DNA of 64,000 nucleotides from Nostoc sp. FACHB-892. GTDB taxonomy: Bacteria; Cyanobacteriota; Cyanobacteriia; Cyanobacteriales; Nostocaceae. A program made the translations under genes and the position numbers. The DNA lies in contig NZ_JACJTR010000001.1 of the NCBI RefSeq assembly GCF_014698795.1, positions 248,001 through 312,000 of the forward strand, in the 5' to 3' direction. Shown here piece after piece: positions 44,521 to 53,760 of this stretch (position 1 is its first letter; the number at the start of each line of letters is the position of its first letter). Below the pieces are notes generated by a model, which did not search any database, was not told the origin of the DNA, and was given only the letters and a program-made list of their open reading frames with translations.

Positions 44521-46284
44521 TTAACCCACCTTTGTCCAAGGTGCAAAGCCATTGCTGACACCAAAGAAAGCAGGTGCCAGTTCGGGGTGATGACGACGCA
44601 GGATTGTTAAGAAGGTGTTATTATCAATCCAATCCAATCCAAATTGAGTGTAAACTTCGGCAGTGTAGTCTTTGGTAAAGAAGCGATCGCTTTTCAGTCT
44701 TCGAGATGCCATCAGAATAAATACACGAAAAGCAGTATCACTAAAACCAAAACCGTCTGGAAGATCCTCTGCAAATAAACCGACCATCAAATCTACGCTG
44801 TCAATATCGTTGTTATAGACTTCGCGTAATTCTTTAGCCCATTGTTTATTACTGGTAATTTCTTCAAAAGATTTAACTTTACCCCGACCCAATAACTCAC
44901 GAAAACGGTTATAACGAGGAACGCCTCGTTCCCTATCCCGTAAAATATCAACAGCAGCCAAATCAAATGCTGGCGAGTCGTCTCCCAAAAGCTCTCCCGT
45001 CAGTTGTCGCAAAAAGCGGGGATAATTATGCAATCTGACAGCTCCAGGATAAGAAGTTCCAAAAGAGTAAAATAAATCTTTCATGGAAATTTCTTCTAAA
45101 ATTCCACGAGTATTCTTACCAGCCACTTCTGGAAATTGTTTTTTCTGTAATAATTTCCCATTACTAACTGCATGGAACTCGAATTCATCTGGAATCAAAG
45201 GATGCATCCGATATACAGATACGAATTCTTGGGTGAGGTAATAAGGAGCAGTATGGTGGTCGGTTGGTGAGCCAACAATTCCACTCAACAATTCGCTCTC
45301 GCCAACGCGACCCCAACGCTTTTTAAAATCTTCTCCGAGTAATCCCCACCAGTTGGAATTCAAGGCAATTTCTGTAACAGGATGTGGAAGAATAGCAGGA
45401 GTCCATTCGACAGTATGAATTTTAGCTGTCAAAGCTGCGTTGATCAGTCGAGCGTGGTCGAAGAGTTCGTTATCTGTCCACTCAGGGTATATTTTCTTTA
45501 AATGGTCGCAGATAGTATTGTGTTCTTTAACAAATAGGGTGTGCAACATACTCAGTCCTACCCACCAAGCACCTGCAAAGCCTACCTTGTCAATGCCATT
45601 TTCTGGGTGAGTTGGTAATAAGCCGTCTTCGCCAATCACCATTTTTCCATCAACATGAGAGCGCAGTTTATCAATGGTTTCTTGATTACTGCCATAAATT
45701 TGTGAAGCATCCCACCAGTGAGTCACTTCGTTAATAAAAGTAGGAGGGTTTTTAGTATCTCCAGTCCGGGTTGTGTCTTCTAAAGTTTTGTTGACCGACA
45801 TAGCTCCGTGTTCTGGCAACCACGGATCATCCTGCTCTACAGGAATTTCAAATTTGTTATTGCGCTGATTACTGCCATGACTGAACCAATCATGTGTTTG
45901 AAATTGAATCCATGAGGCCGCAAGTAGATTCAAGATTGTGGCAGGTTGAAATTCATCTCGTGCCAATAACACTCGGCTGACAGTGCGGGGATTTGGAGTT
46001 AGTAAGTTTTTTTCATCAAATTTGGCATCTTGCAGCGGCACATTGCGCCCAAGCCGAGTTCCAGCCATGCCCATTTCTGGATGCTCAAGGTCATTGTAGC
46101 TGCCATCTGCGGTACGAACCTTCAAATGGCGGCCATCCGCACTGGGAACGGGCTTAGGCAGCTTGTCGGTATTCGATAGTTGCGATGTATCGTGGAGATT
46201 GTTCTGCCGTAGCTTTCTACGAAATTGAACTAATTTTAAAAGTCCAAAGGGAGTCGGCAATTTATGCCACGGAATTCCAAACAT
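44521..46284 (-). CDS. Animal-type haem peroxidase, probable fatty-acid dioxygenase
   Basis: I place the start at 46284 (MFGIPWHKLP), nine bases after AGGAG; an ATG at 46293 abuts that site. 587 residues. The cyclooxygenase/LDS-like catalytic domain shows distal His in QFQTHDWFSHG near residue 140, THWWDASQIYG and LHTLFVKEHNTICDHL, and VSVYRMHPLIPDEFEF, where Tyr and proximal His keep the YxxH spacing of cyclooxygenase. It should abstract a fatty-acid hydrogen and add O2 to give a hydroperoxide for the downstream catalase-related protein. Substrate linoleate is inferred from the known relative. First gene of a three-gene operon. Confidence 0.85.
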   Translation of the reverse strand: MFGIPWHKLPTPFGLLKLVQFRRKLRQNNLHDTSQLSNTDKLPKPVPSADGRHLKVRTADGSYNDLEHPEMGMAGTRLGRNVPLQDAKFDEKNLLTPNPRTVSRVLLARDEFQPATILNLLAASWIQFQTHDWFSHGSNQRNNKFEIPVEQDDPWLPEHGAMSVNKTLEDTTRTGDTKNPPTFINEVTHWWDASQIYGSNQETIDKLRSHVDGKMVIGEDGLLPTHPENGIDKVGFAGAWWVGLSMLHTLFVKEHNTICDHLKKIYPEWTDNELFDHARLINAALTAKIHTVEWTPAILPHPVTEIALNSNWWGLLGEDFKKRWGRVGESELLSGIVGSPTDHHTAPYYLTQEFVSVYRMHPLIPDEFEFHAVSNGKLLQKKQFPEVAGKNTRGILEEISMKDLFYSFGTSYPGAVRLHNYPRFLRQLTGELLGDDSPAFDLAAVDILRDRERGVPRYNRFRELLGRGKVKSFEEITSNKQWAKELREVYNNDIDSVDLMVGLFAEDLPDGFGFSDTAFRVFILMASRRLKSDRFFTKDYTAEVYTQFGLDWIDNNTFLTILRRHHPELAPAFFGVSNGFAPWTKVG

Positions 46285-46293
46285 TATTTTCAT

Positions 46294-47143
46294 CTCCTGG
46301 CAAAGATTTCAAATTTCGTCAACCTTAGATATTAAGGTTATTTGATGTGAAAGATTTTTTTGAGTATGCCTAGAACAAAATAACAAAAGGATTGAATTTC
46401 AACCATATTTTTCAGACTTACTTTATAAAGTAAATCTTAAGTTTTTAGGGGAAGATTAACATAGTGTCATACCTAGCCCTAAAAACTGTGTTACGGCGTA
46501 AAAATTTGTAAATTAGTCAAAACATTACACCTTTAATTCTGCCTAAACAACGACAGTTATTAGCGACTATCGAAGTTCTAAACTAAAGAAGCCTTTAGGA
46601 TTTGCACATTGAAGCCTGAAACCCCGACTCTACGGACTACCAAAAATGGAGGGTGAAATTTAAAACCTTATTTTGAAAGGCGTTGAGGCATCTGAGTATG
46701 AAGATTCTGCCCTTATTTCAGAATTTTCAGAAGTCGCCATTTATCCTGCCTTCGATCACCTGAATTTAATATTTAATTTATTAATGGTCTCTAAAATCTA
46801 TGAGTTTGATAATAAAATCAGTGCAAAATTACAAGCAGCAAAAACTTGCAGCAAGTATAGCAATCTTTTAAATTTTGGATCTATCTTGCTTTTGATTTAC
46901 CTCATAAACATAGATGATCCCCAGCAATATGGATAATTGAATGATGCAACATAATTTTTATTTTATCAACTGAATTTTAGTAACTTAACATCTGAGGTTA
47001 AGAGATGTTTTGTAACCGATTGTGAAGTAATAAATTGATATTTTCTGAGTAATTTAAATCTAAAAAATAAATGCTAGTCATTTTCATTAAAGATCACGAT
47101 TTTCAGATCGCTGATAGAACGAACCTAAAACAATACATAGGCG
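46294..47143. other. AT-rich spacer upstream of the peroxidase operon
   Basis: Promoter region of the oxylipin-type operon on the minus strand. The open frame at 46673-46936 has biased composition and no family features, and I do not call it. No repeat recognised before the insertion element at 47144. Confidence 0.5.
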
Positions 47144-48007
47144 TAGGGCGTGTTTTCAAAGTTTTAGATGCCCCCAACTCCTGTTAAAAAGCAGGGTGGT
47201 TTCATACAAACAGAGAAAAATAATAATGATTTATAGGGGGTAATGAAACATTTACAACAGGCGAAGTATGAATCTGATCGAGCAGTTGCAACAAGTTCCA
47301 GACTATCGGCATATCCGAGGAGGAAGACACGAACTATAGTTAGTTTTGTTACTGACATTACTAGGAGCAATGACGGGGTATTGGGGTTATCGACCACTAG
47401 AGGACTTTACTAACGTACATCGGCAAAGCTTGATTCAAATGTTAGAACTGACACCTGATATGAAGTTTCCTTCATACTCGACATTCCGACGGGTACTAAA
47501 AACCATCAATTTTCAGCCATTAACAGACTTATTTAATACTTGGGCATTGGCGCTCGCCTCACCAAAACCAGAGGAAGATTGGCAGTTGATGCTAAGAGCA
47601 TTCGTTGCACACTGACAGATTATAGTCAGTCATATCAGAACTTTATCTCGGTTGTGTCAGTATTTAGTCACCAACGTGGTGTTGTTGTCCAGAATCTCGA
47701 AGCTCAACAATTGCTTGCTGATACTCAAGGACACTGGGGAATTGAAAATCGACTACACTGGGTCAAAGATGTTACTTTTTCCGAAGATTTTCCACTGCGT
47801 CGTGGTGGCAATGCTCCTGTTAATTGGGCAATTTTGCACAGCTTTTTCATTACGATACGATCGCCAGATTTTTTGGTTTCCGAACTATTCTTCAAGCACA
47901 ACGTGCCTTATCCAACCAACTCCAAAAGGTTTTTTCTCTGTTTGTATGAAACCACCCTGCTTTTTAACAGGAGTTGGGGGGATCTAAGACTTTGAAAACA
48001 CGCCCTA
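47144..48007. mobile_element. Defective ISAs1-family insertion sequence with ~76-bp inverted repeats
   Basis: The ends (47145-47220 and 47931-48006) are near-perfect inverted repeats of about 76 bp, starting TAGGGCGTGTTTTCAAAG. Inside is a decayed transposase. The total is 864 bp, too short for the usual ~1.2-kb element, because the transposase core is deleted. I see no clear target duplication. Confidence 0.88.
47268..47949 (+). pseudogene. ISAs1-family transposase, disrupted
   Basis: The N-terminus (MNLIEQLQQVPDYRHIRG) and GAMTGYWGYRPLEDFTNVH match the DDE_Tnp_1-associated region of H-repeat/ISAs1 transposases. A TAG replaces an expected Trp codon near 47337, a frameshift follows near 47583 (VDAKSIRCTL in the new frame), the catalytic middle is deleted, and the C-terminal GHWGIENRLHWVKDVTFSED is followed by another frameshift into QRALSNQLQKVFSLFV and a stop. 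The three pieces lie in three frames, so it is inactive. Confidence 0.9.
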
Positions 48008-48009
48008 GC

Positions 48010-48148
48010 CCCTAAAAAAGCTTTATCAACAAGGTACAGCAGAATCACTGCCAGAGGCGATCGCTCTCGTGCCCGTGGTCTAATAGAACTACTAACCAAA
48101 GCTAAAATCGACATCAAAAAGGGTATTGACCCAACACTTTTAAAATAA
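48010..48148 (+). pseudogene. Gene remnant beside the insertion sequence
   Basis: Two frames give LKKLYQQGTAESLPEAIALV and then ARGLIELLTKAKIDIKKG...LLK to a stop, joined by one frameshift. This looks like the end of a gene cut by the insertion. Family not recognised. Confidence 0.35.
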
Positions 48149-48213
48149 CTATATCCAGCTTGAGGCTGGACAATAGCTAAAGATATTTTTGAAATTGAAT
48201 GTTTACTTGATTT

Positions 48214-48423
48214 TTAACTTACCAAATCAACTAAGGCGTTGCTCTGAAAGCGGACTATAGATGAAACTGAGCAACCGCGATAATTCTCAGATGTGAATAC
48301 TGATAGTGTGATATTAGCTTGACCGGGATCTAAAATGCGTTTTACCTTGCAGGTTTGCATTTTGTTGTTGCAGTAAGCAATAATGCGATCGCCAGCTTTG
48401 ACTTCCAACGCTTGAATTTTCAA
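48214..48423 (-). CDS. Small hypothetical protein
   Basis: A 69-residue protein starting MKIQALEVKAGDRIIAYCNN, then KMQTCKVKRILDPGQANITLSVF. The frame is protein-like with a plausible β-rich small domain (AGDRIIAY, CKVKRIL) and HIP1-bearing codons. I recognise no family. The start is a normal ATG. Confidence 0.6.
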   Translation of the reverse strand: MKIQALEVKAGDRIIAYCNNKMQTCKVKRILDPGQANITLSVFTSENYRGCSVSSIVRFQSNALVDLVS

Positions 48424-48789
48424 TTAATACCAACCTTGCAAGGAATTTGCTTCGTTAAAGGAAAAATATATTGTTATATTCCACTTTTTTAACAATAGCA
48501 ATGTTTATTTAAGTATAGCATAAAAATTAAAGTTTTTAATCGTATCAATTTCATCTTGATAATGTCAAGTTTATTTATGCTCAAAACGCTATATAAATTC
48601 TGGATTTTCAGAAAATAAGGATAAAATCCCGACATTGGTGCAGCCTCTAGCCCGTAAGCCCCATCTGAAAAATCCAGATGGTGGGAAACCTCCGCTCCAA
48701 TTTCTTTAGAGCTAATTTTTTTCGAGTCTAGATTTTTTCCTTCTATGTTTTTGTTACAATCGATGAAATTTTTACATAAAAATACCACT
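48424..48789. other. Leader region of the adenosine-deaminase-like gene
   Basis: AT-rich, with a structured patch at about 48632-48712. A CCATCTG / CAGATGG hairpin (48661-48681) is flanked by GCAGCCTCTAGCCCG and GGTGGGAAACCTCCGCTCC, a stretch more GC-rich than its surroundings that could be a leader RNA element. It matches no riboswitch class I know. Confidence 0.35.
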
Positions 48790-49839
48790 ATGGCTTTATA
48801 TGCTGAATTACATAGACATCTGGGCGGCTCGGTCGTACCAAGAGTTCTATGGCGATATTTCGAGCGACATTCTTCGGAGTTGATTTCCCGCTTTGATGAC
48901 TATTCACAATTTGAAGATTTTTACACCCGTCCACGCAACACCCTGGATGAGTATCTAGAATTACACACCTTGGTAGAAAGTGTGCAAACTGTTGAGACTT
49001 TACCTTACTTTATCTATCGCTTGGTGCGGGGTGCTTACATTTTTGAAAATTTGGCTTATCTGGAACTGCGCTATACTCCTTATTTGCGGACACCTGAGCA
49101 TCTAAATCAATCACAGAGAATTGACAAGATGGCAGAAATTGTACAAGTAGTAGGGCTTGCCAGCCACCAGCCAGAATATCCGATTGTTACTAGTCAAATT
49201 CTCTGTATGCACACGCGCCTACCTTATGAGGTGAACAAGGCGATTGTTGATTTGGCGGCGCAAAATAAGCAGTATGTCTGTGCAGTAGATGTAGCGGGGG
49301 GTGATAGCTATTATGCCGATCGCTTAGAAGAATGGATTAGCTTATATGATTATGCGCGATCGCAGGGCGTTAAGACCACCGGACATCTATATGAAACCAC
49401 TGCTGGCTGTTACCCTGAACTGCTACCATATCTCATGCGAATCGGTCATGGTATCCAAATTCCCCTACTATATCCAGAGTTACTTAATGATGTAGCTAAA
49501 CGCGGACAGTGTTTAGAGGTTTGCCCCACAACTTACCTGAAAACTGGTACTTTGCAGGATATCCGTCAACTCAAATTAGTTTTTGACCGTTGTTTTGATG
49601 CTGGGGTAGATATCGCTATTTGTACCGATAATGCTGGGTTGCACAATGTGCGTCTGCCATTTGAGTATGAAAATCTTTTGACTTACAACATTATCAATTT
49701 TGAACAACTACAAGCTTGTCAGGATGCAGCTTTCCGTCATGCTTTTGCTTGGCCTTACAGTCAACGTCCCGCATCCCTGCTGAACGGTTTACTGAAACCT
49801 GAACCACCTAAAGTTCTGACAATAAGCGATAGTAATTAA
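48790..49839 (+). CDS. Adenosine-deaminase-family protein
   Basis: From the ATG at 48790 the protein has 349 residues. It keeps the metal-dependent deaminase pattern: HxH in AELHRHLGGS at the N-terminus, TTGHLYE in place of HAGE with the catalytic Glu, RIGHGI, and CTDN near the C-terminus. True adenosine deaminase has TDDP there; the zinc-ligand Asp is kept but the next Asp, which contacts the purine, is Asn. It may act on another nucleoside or amino-purine. Monocistronic, with a possible structured leader. Confidence 0.85.
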   Translation: MALYAELHRHLGGSVVPRVLWRYFERHSSELISRFDDYSQFEDFYTRPRNTLDEYLELHTLVESVQTVETLPYFIYRLVRGAYIFENLAYLELRYTPYLRTPEHLNQSQRIDKMAEIVQVVGLASHQPEYPIVTSQILCMHTRLPYEVNKAIVDLAAQNKQYVCAVDVAGGDSYYADRLEEWISLYDYARSQGVKTTGHLYETTAGCYPELLPYLMRIGHGIQIPLLYPELLNDVAKRGQCLEVCPTTYLKTGTLQDIRQLKLVFDRCFDAGVDIAICTDNAGLHNVRLPFEYENLLTYNIINFEQLQACQDAAFRHAFAWPYSQRPASLLNGLLKPEPPKVLTISDSN

Positions 49840-50277
49840 CCACTATATAGAGGTAAGCAGAAAGTAAGATAATTCAATGTTAATTAATGTTGCAATCAGT
49901 TAGTTTTGATGATGCCGTAGAGAAAGCTGTAATGCACAGTAGATATGTTGCAAAAGTCAATTTTTTAGGTATTAAACCACAGATGCACATACGTTGATAT
50001 CAACCTAACAATACTTCCCTTCTTCTCCATCCATATAAGTTACATTTTGTCAAAACAAATTAGATGCGTTTCTTCTGGGCAGCAAACGAGGTGCAATTGG
50101 AGCGGTTTTGTTACTACGCCGACACCATCGCTGCACGAAGATGTAGCACTGATTTGTGGTCGCCATAAATGCTACCATGTCAGCGAGAAAAATTTCTTGT
50201 AAATTTGTTTCCTCATCTGGCTCAACTTCCTCAGTCCCCCTACTTACCTTGCACCCAGAAGCTATAAACTATAATTT
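49840..50277. other. Spacer upstream of mutL
   Basis: No gene supported. Short frames between 50040 and 50200 (for example one of 38 codons from an ATG at about 50064) have no family features. Confidence 0.45.
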
Positions 50278-52002
50278 ATGGCATCTACTATTCAAGCTCT
50301 ACCAACAGAAGTCGTATATCTCATTACATCTGGTGAGGTAATCGACTGTTTCGCTTCCGTGGTGCGGGAATTGGTAGAAAATTCCCTAGACGCAGGTGCA
50401 ACGCGCATTGTAATTTCTATATGGCCACAGCAATGGCGAATTCGTGTGGCAGATAATGGTTGTGGAATGAACCTAGATGATTTGCAACAAGCAGCCACAG
50501 CCCACAGCACGAGTAAAATTCGCTCTAGTGCCGATTTATGGAAAATTAACAGTTTGGGGTTTCGCGGTGAAGCGTTACACAGCTTAACAACTCTAGCAGA
50601 TTTAGAAATTTTGAGTCGTCCTGTGGATGGAAAATTAGGATGGCGGATTAGCTATGGCAATGGCGGGGAAGTTGTGCAAGTTGAAGTAACTGCGATCGCA
50701 CCTGGTACAGTGGTGACAGTTTCTCATCTTTTCGGTAATTGCTTATCTCGTCGTCAAGGATTGCCCACAGTCGCACAGCAAATGAAAGCTGTGCAAGCCA
50801 CAATTCAGCAAATTGCTTTATGTCATCCCCGCGTCACCTGGCAAGTTTGCCAAAATGACCGTCAATGGTTTACCATCTCTCCAGCTGCGACAACTGGGCA
50901 GCTGCTACCGCAGATTTTACCCCAGGTGCGACAAGGTGATTTGCAAGAAATAAAACTCGAAATACCCAACCCACTAAACTCAGAACTCCTAACTCCTAAC
51001 TCCCCACTCCCCACTCCCCACTCCCTACTCCCCACTCCCCACTCAGCACTTAATTTAGTGGTAGGATTACCCGATCGCTGCCATCGTCATCGTCCAGATT
51101 GGGTGCGTGTAGCCATTAACGGACGGATGGTTAAGACACCGGAATTAGAGCAAACAATATTATCAGCATTTCACAGAACATTACCACGCGATCGCTATCC
51201 AATTTGTTTCTTACATCTTGCCATTTCCCCTGATCAAATTAACTGGAATCGCAATCCAGCAAAAACAGAAATTTATCTCAACGAAATCATTTATTGGCAA
51301 GAGCAAATTACCCAAGCAATTAACCAAGCACTCAGCATCTCTTCTAACAATCTTAAAGAAGCTGTTCACACAACACGAGTTAGTAAACTACTCAAAGTTG
51401 CAGAAGCAAAAGGCGGCTACAATTTCAATCCTCAAAATCCTAACGAAAATCCCAAAACTCCTAACTCCTTAAAAGCTGTTGCTCAAGTTAGCAATACCTA
51501 TATTGTGGCCGAACATTCAGGTGGTATGTGGTTAGTAGAACAGCACATTGCCCACGAGCGAGTTTTGTATGAGCAATTGTGTGATGATTGGCAACTTATT
51601 CCCGTCGAACCGCCAATTATTCTTTATCAATTATCGCCAGCGCAAGTATCGCAACTGCAACGCATCGGTTTAGAAATAGACCCCTTTGGCGAACAACTTT
51701 GGGCAGTGCGAAACATACCTGCACCTTTGCAACAGCGAGACGACTGTGCAGAAGCAATTTTAGAACTTAGTTGGGGAGGCGATTTACAAACAGCCCAAGT
51801 AGCCGTCGCCTGTCGCAGTGCCATTCGCAATGGTACACCTATGAATCAGCAAGAAATGCAGACACTTTTAGATAATTGGCAACGCACTCGCAACCCTCGC
51901 ACCTGTCCCCACGGACGACCAATTTATTTATCTTTAGAAGAATCAGCTTTAGCCCGATTTTTTCGGCGTAATTGGGTAATTGGTAAAAGTCATGGAATTT
52001 GA
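50278..52002 (+). CDS. mutL: DNA mismatch repair protein MutL
   Basis: A 574-residue protein. The GHKL ATPase shows SGEVI, ELVENSLDAGATRI with catalytic Glu34, DNGCGM and GFRGEAL, followed by a transducer domain (INGRMVKTPELEQ, NPAKTEIYL). The C-terminal dimerisation/endonuclease domain has EQHIAHERVLYE, a variant of the DQHA..E....E metal motif, and the CPHGRP motif near the end. The P of the ATP-lid motif (GEVVxRP) is missing (DCF). The linker at residues ~236-256 (SPLPTPHSLLPTPHS) is encoded by a heptamer repeat. It couples mismatch recognition by MutS to repair; mutS is not in the window. Confidence 0.94.
   Translation: MASTIQALPTEVVYLITSGEVIDCFASVVRELVENSLDAGATRIVISIWPQQWRIRVADNGCGMNLDDLQQAATAHSTSKIRSSADLWKINSLGFRGEALHSLTTLADLEILSRPVDGKLGWRISYGNGGEVVQVEVTAIAPGTVVTVSHLFGNCLSRRQGLPTVAQQMKAVQATIQQIALCHPRVTWQVCQNDRQWFTISPAATTGQLLPQILPQVRQGDLQEIKLEIPNPLNSELLTPNSPLPTPHSLLPTPHSALNLVVGLPDRCHRHRPDWVRVAINGRMVKTPELEQTILSAFHRTLPRDRYPICFLHLAISPDQINWNRNPAKTEIYLNEIIYWQEQITQAINQALSISSNNLKEAVHTTRVSKLLKVAEAKGGYNFNPQNPNENPKTPNSLKAVAQVSNTYIVAEHSGGMWLVEQHIAHERVLYEQLCDDWQLIPVEPPIILYQLSPAQVSQLQRIGLEIDPFGEQLWAVRNIPAPLQQRDDCAEAILELSWGGDLQTAQVAVACRSAIRNGTPMNQQEMQTLLDNWQRTRNPRTCPHGRPIYLSLEESALARFFRRNWVIGKSHGI
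50984..51046. repeat. Heptamer repeat inside mutL
   Basis: Nine 7-bp units, from AACTCCT through CCCACTC-type variants, 63 bp in all (21 codons, frame kept). It encodes the proline-rich linker of MutL. Loss or gain of one unit would shift the frame. Confidence 0.87.
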
Positions 52003-52076
52003 TGTTTTCGGTGAGACATCTTTAATCTAATTTCTGTCGGAAGTCTCTTAACGAATCTGATTAATATACTTTACTT

Positions 52077-52721
52077 CTACACAGTAGAAGATCGGCGGTG
52101 TCGGCGCAGCATCAAACAGCCTCCAATTAGACCTATCCCGACTAGCATTGCGTCAGTTTTCGGTTCCGGAACTGCTTGGGATACCAGAAACGAGCCACTT
52201 AATGTTGCCGGCGATATTATAGGTGCAGTTAGCCCAGTTGGATCTGGATTAGATGTAATAGTCTGGAATACATCCAAGGTGCCAGTAGCACCTCTAAATC
52301 TACCTTCACCACCAGTGATACTGATTGTACCAAAACCACTCTCAAGTGAAGCAGTACCTCTATTAGTTCCAAACAGTTTATCATTTCCCTGACCAGACAA
52401 AGTAAGAGTCCCAAATGGTACGTTTTGTAAACCAAACGTTGCTGGATCGGAATTGTATGTAACTACACCAGTATTAGGATCAACCTGACTATAGTTCCTG
52501 ATTATCAGATCAGTTAAACCATATGGTGCATCAAGAGTTTCGCCGATGACAGTTGTATCTAAAACCAACGGTATGTTTGTTTCTTTATTGGTAATTTCTG
52601 AGTTGTAGGTAGCTTGAAATGGATAACTGGTTTGTGCGATCGCCTTTGTGGTGCTAGACCCAAAACCGATTAATGTTAAAGCTACACCGAACAACCATAC
52701 AGTATATAAACTTTTAATCAT
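52077..52721 (-). CDS. PEP-CTERM sorting-domain protein
   Basis: The ATG at 52721 has GGAGG four bases upstream and starts the signal peptide MIKSLYTVWLFGVALTLIGF; this is preferred over the open frame to 52766. 214 residues. The mature part is acidic and β-rich (GLTDLIIRNYSQVDPNTG, GTASLESGFGTISITGG). The C-terminus VPEPKTDAMLVGIGLIGGCLMLRRHRRS is a PEP-CTERM anchor: PEP motif, membrane span, Arg cluster, recognised by exosortase. Exported surface protein of unknown function. Confidence 0.88.
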   Translation of the reverse strand: MIKSLYTVWLFGVALTLIGFGSSTTKAIAQTSYPFQATYNSEITNKETNIPLVLDTTVIGETLDAPYGLTDLIIRNYSQVDPNTGVVTYNSDPATFGLQNVPFGTLTLSGQGNDKLFGTNRGTASLESGFGTISITGGEGRFRGATGTLDVFQTITSNPDPTGLTAPIISPATLSGSFLVSQAVPEPKTDAMLVGIGLIGGCLMLRRHRRSSTV

Positions 52722-52766
52722 TTGCCCTCCGGCTTTAAGGACTAAATAGTTACTTTGACTAGCCAT

Positions 52767-53079
52767 TCAATAATCATAAATCTACAGGAATCAACGGATA
52801 TTAATTTAATAATTCATAAATTTTTACATACAAGTAAGTGTTTATAAAAAAAGTAAAAGCAGACTGATAATCTAGTTTGGGATTTATTATGAAGAGTGTT
52901 CTGCAATCAAATCTGATAGAGATGTCGCCTTAGCGTACAACTACGCACAGAGAAATTAATTTGTTGTTAGGCTCAAGTCTAGTTATAAAATTAGATGTGT
53001 TTGACCTAGAGAGGAACAAACTTGGACAAAAAGGGAGAGGTTTGTCTAACTCACATTAAATTAAAATTTTTTATTGGAT
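52767..53079. other. AT-rich spacer
   Basis: Promoter side of the PEP-CTERM gene. No gene or named site seen. Confidence 0.45.
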
Positions 53080-53187
53080 TATAGCGGTTCCCATTCAGAT
53101 GCGGTATAAGATTATATTGCAAGGTGTAGGGGCATGGTCAGTGCCGTGCCCTTACGGATGTACCTCATGTAAACGAGAACCGCTATA
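53080..53187. repeat. 107-bp inverted-repeat element, copy 2
   Basis: 108 bp with the same TATAGCGGTTC / GAACCGCTATA ends as the copy at 11425-11531 and about eight differences from it. An internal hairpin surrounds GTGCCGTGCCC. It lies 22 bp past the stop of the minus-strand Uma2 gene, matching the placement of copy 1. Confidence 0.9.
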
Positions 53188-53208
53188 TAAGTTTTTATTT
53201 AAATTACC

Positions 53209-53760
53209 TTAACTGTTAATAATCTGTTCCACCGCAACAGAAATATCTGGAAATGCTAGCGGTTGAATTGTTCCCGCAATGAATGTCAATTTTGTCGCAT
53301 ACTCTCCGTCTAAAATTTCTCTAAACACTACTAAGTGTAGCTTTTTGAGATTTACAACCCAATACTCTAAAATATTTGCTTCTGCGTAGATTTTACTTTT
53401 TGTCTCTAAATCTTTTTCTAAACTTGAGTTAGCATACTCAATCAACCAGAAAATATTTTCTGGATAAGGATGATGCTCTCGATACTCGCGTCCTAAACGT
53501 TGGACAATGGCAATATCTGGTTCTGGTTCCGAGTTGTTAGGTAAGGTGATAGGCTTGGCTTGGCGAATTTTGGCGCGTTCAGCCAATAACTTTGCTAGAT
53601 ACTCACCAGCTTCATCGCTACAATAAGCATGGGGTTCCCCTTCCGGCGACATTTCGACGATTTCTCCTTTAAGTAGTTCAACTTTGCGATCGCTCAAAAT
53701 GCCAGCATCAATCATGCGGTGATATTCGTCAATCGTCCACTTAGCAACAATAACAGTCAT
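53209..53760 (-). CDS. Uma2-family (DUF820) putative endonuclease
   Basis: This 183-residue protein has WTIDEYHRMIDAGILSDRKVELLKGEIVEMSPEG at the N-terminus (in parts), EPDIAIVQ and FWLIEYANSSLEKDLETKSKIYAEANILEYWVV, the typical DUF820 pattern. Different subgroup from the one at 21484. Nuclease activity is inferred from fold; function in cyanobacteria unknown. Confidence 0.85.
   Translation of the reverse strand: MTVIVAKWTIDEYHRMIDAGILSDRKVELLKGEIVEMSPEGEPHAYCSDEAGEYLAKLLAERAKIRQAKPITLPNNSEPEPDIAIVQRLGREYREHHPYPENIFWLIEYANSSLEKDLETKSKIYAEANILEYWVVNLKKLHLVVFREILDGEYATKLTFIAGTIQPLAFPDISVAVEQIINS

Noticed and set aside
46673..46936. 87-codon open frame upstream of the insertion sequence
   Set aside because: No family features, AT-driven composition, no clear ribosome site.
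48489..48788. 99-codon minus-strand frame in the deaminase leader
   Set aside because: No protein-like features; overlaps the promoter region and hairpin of the deaminase-like gene.
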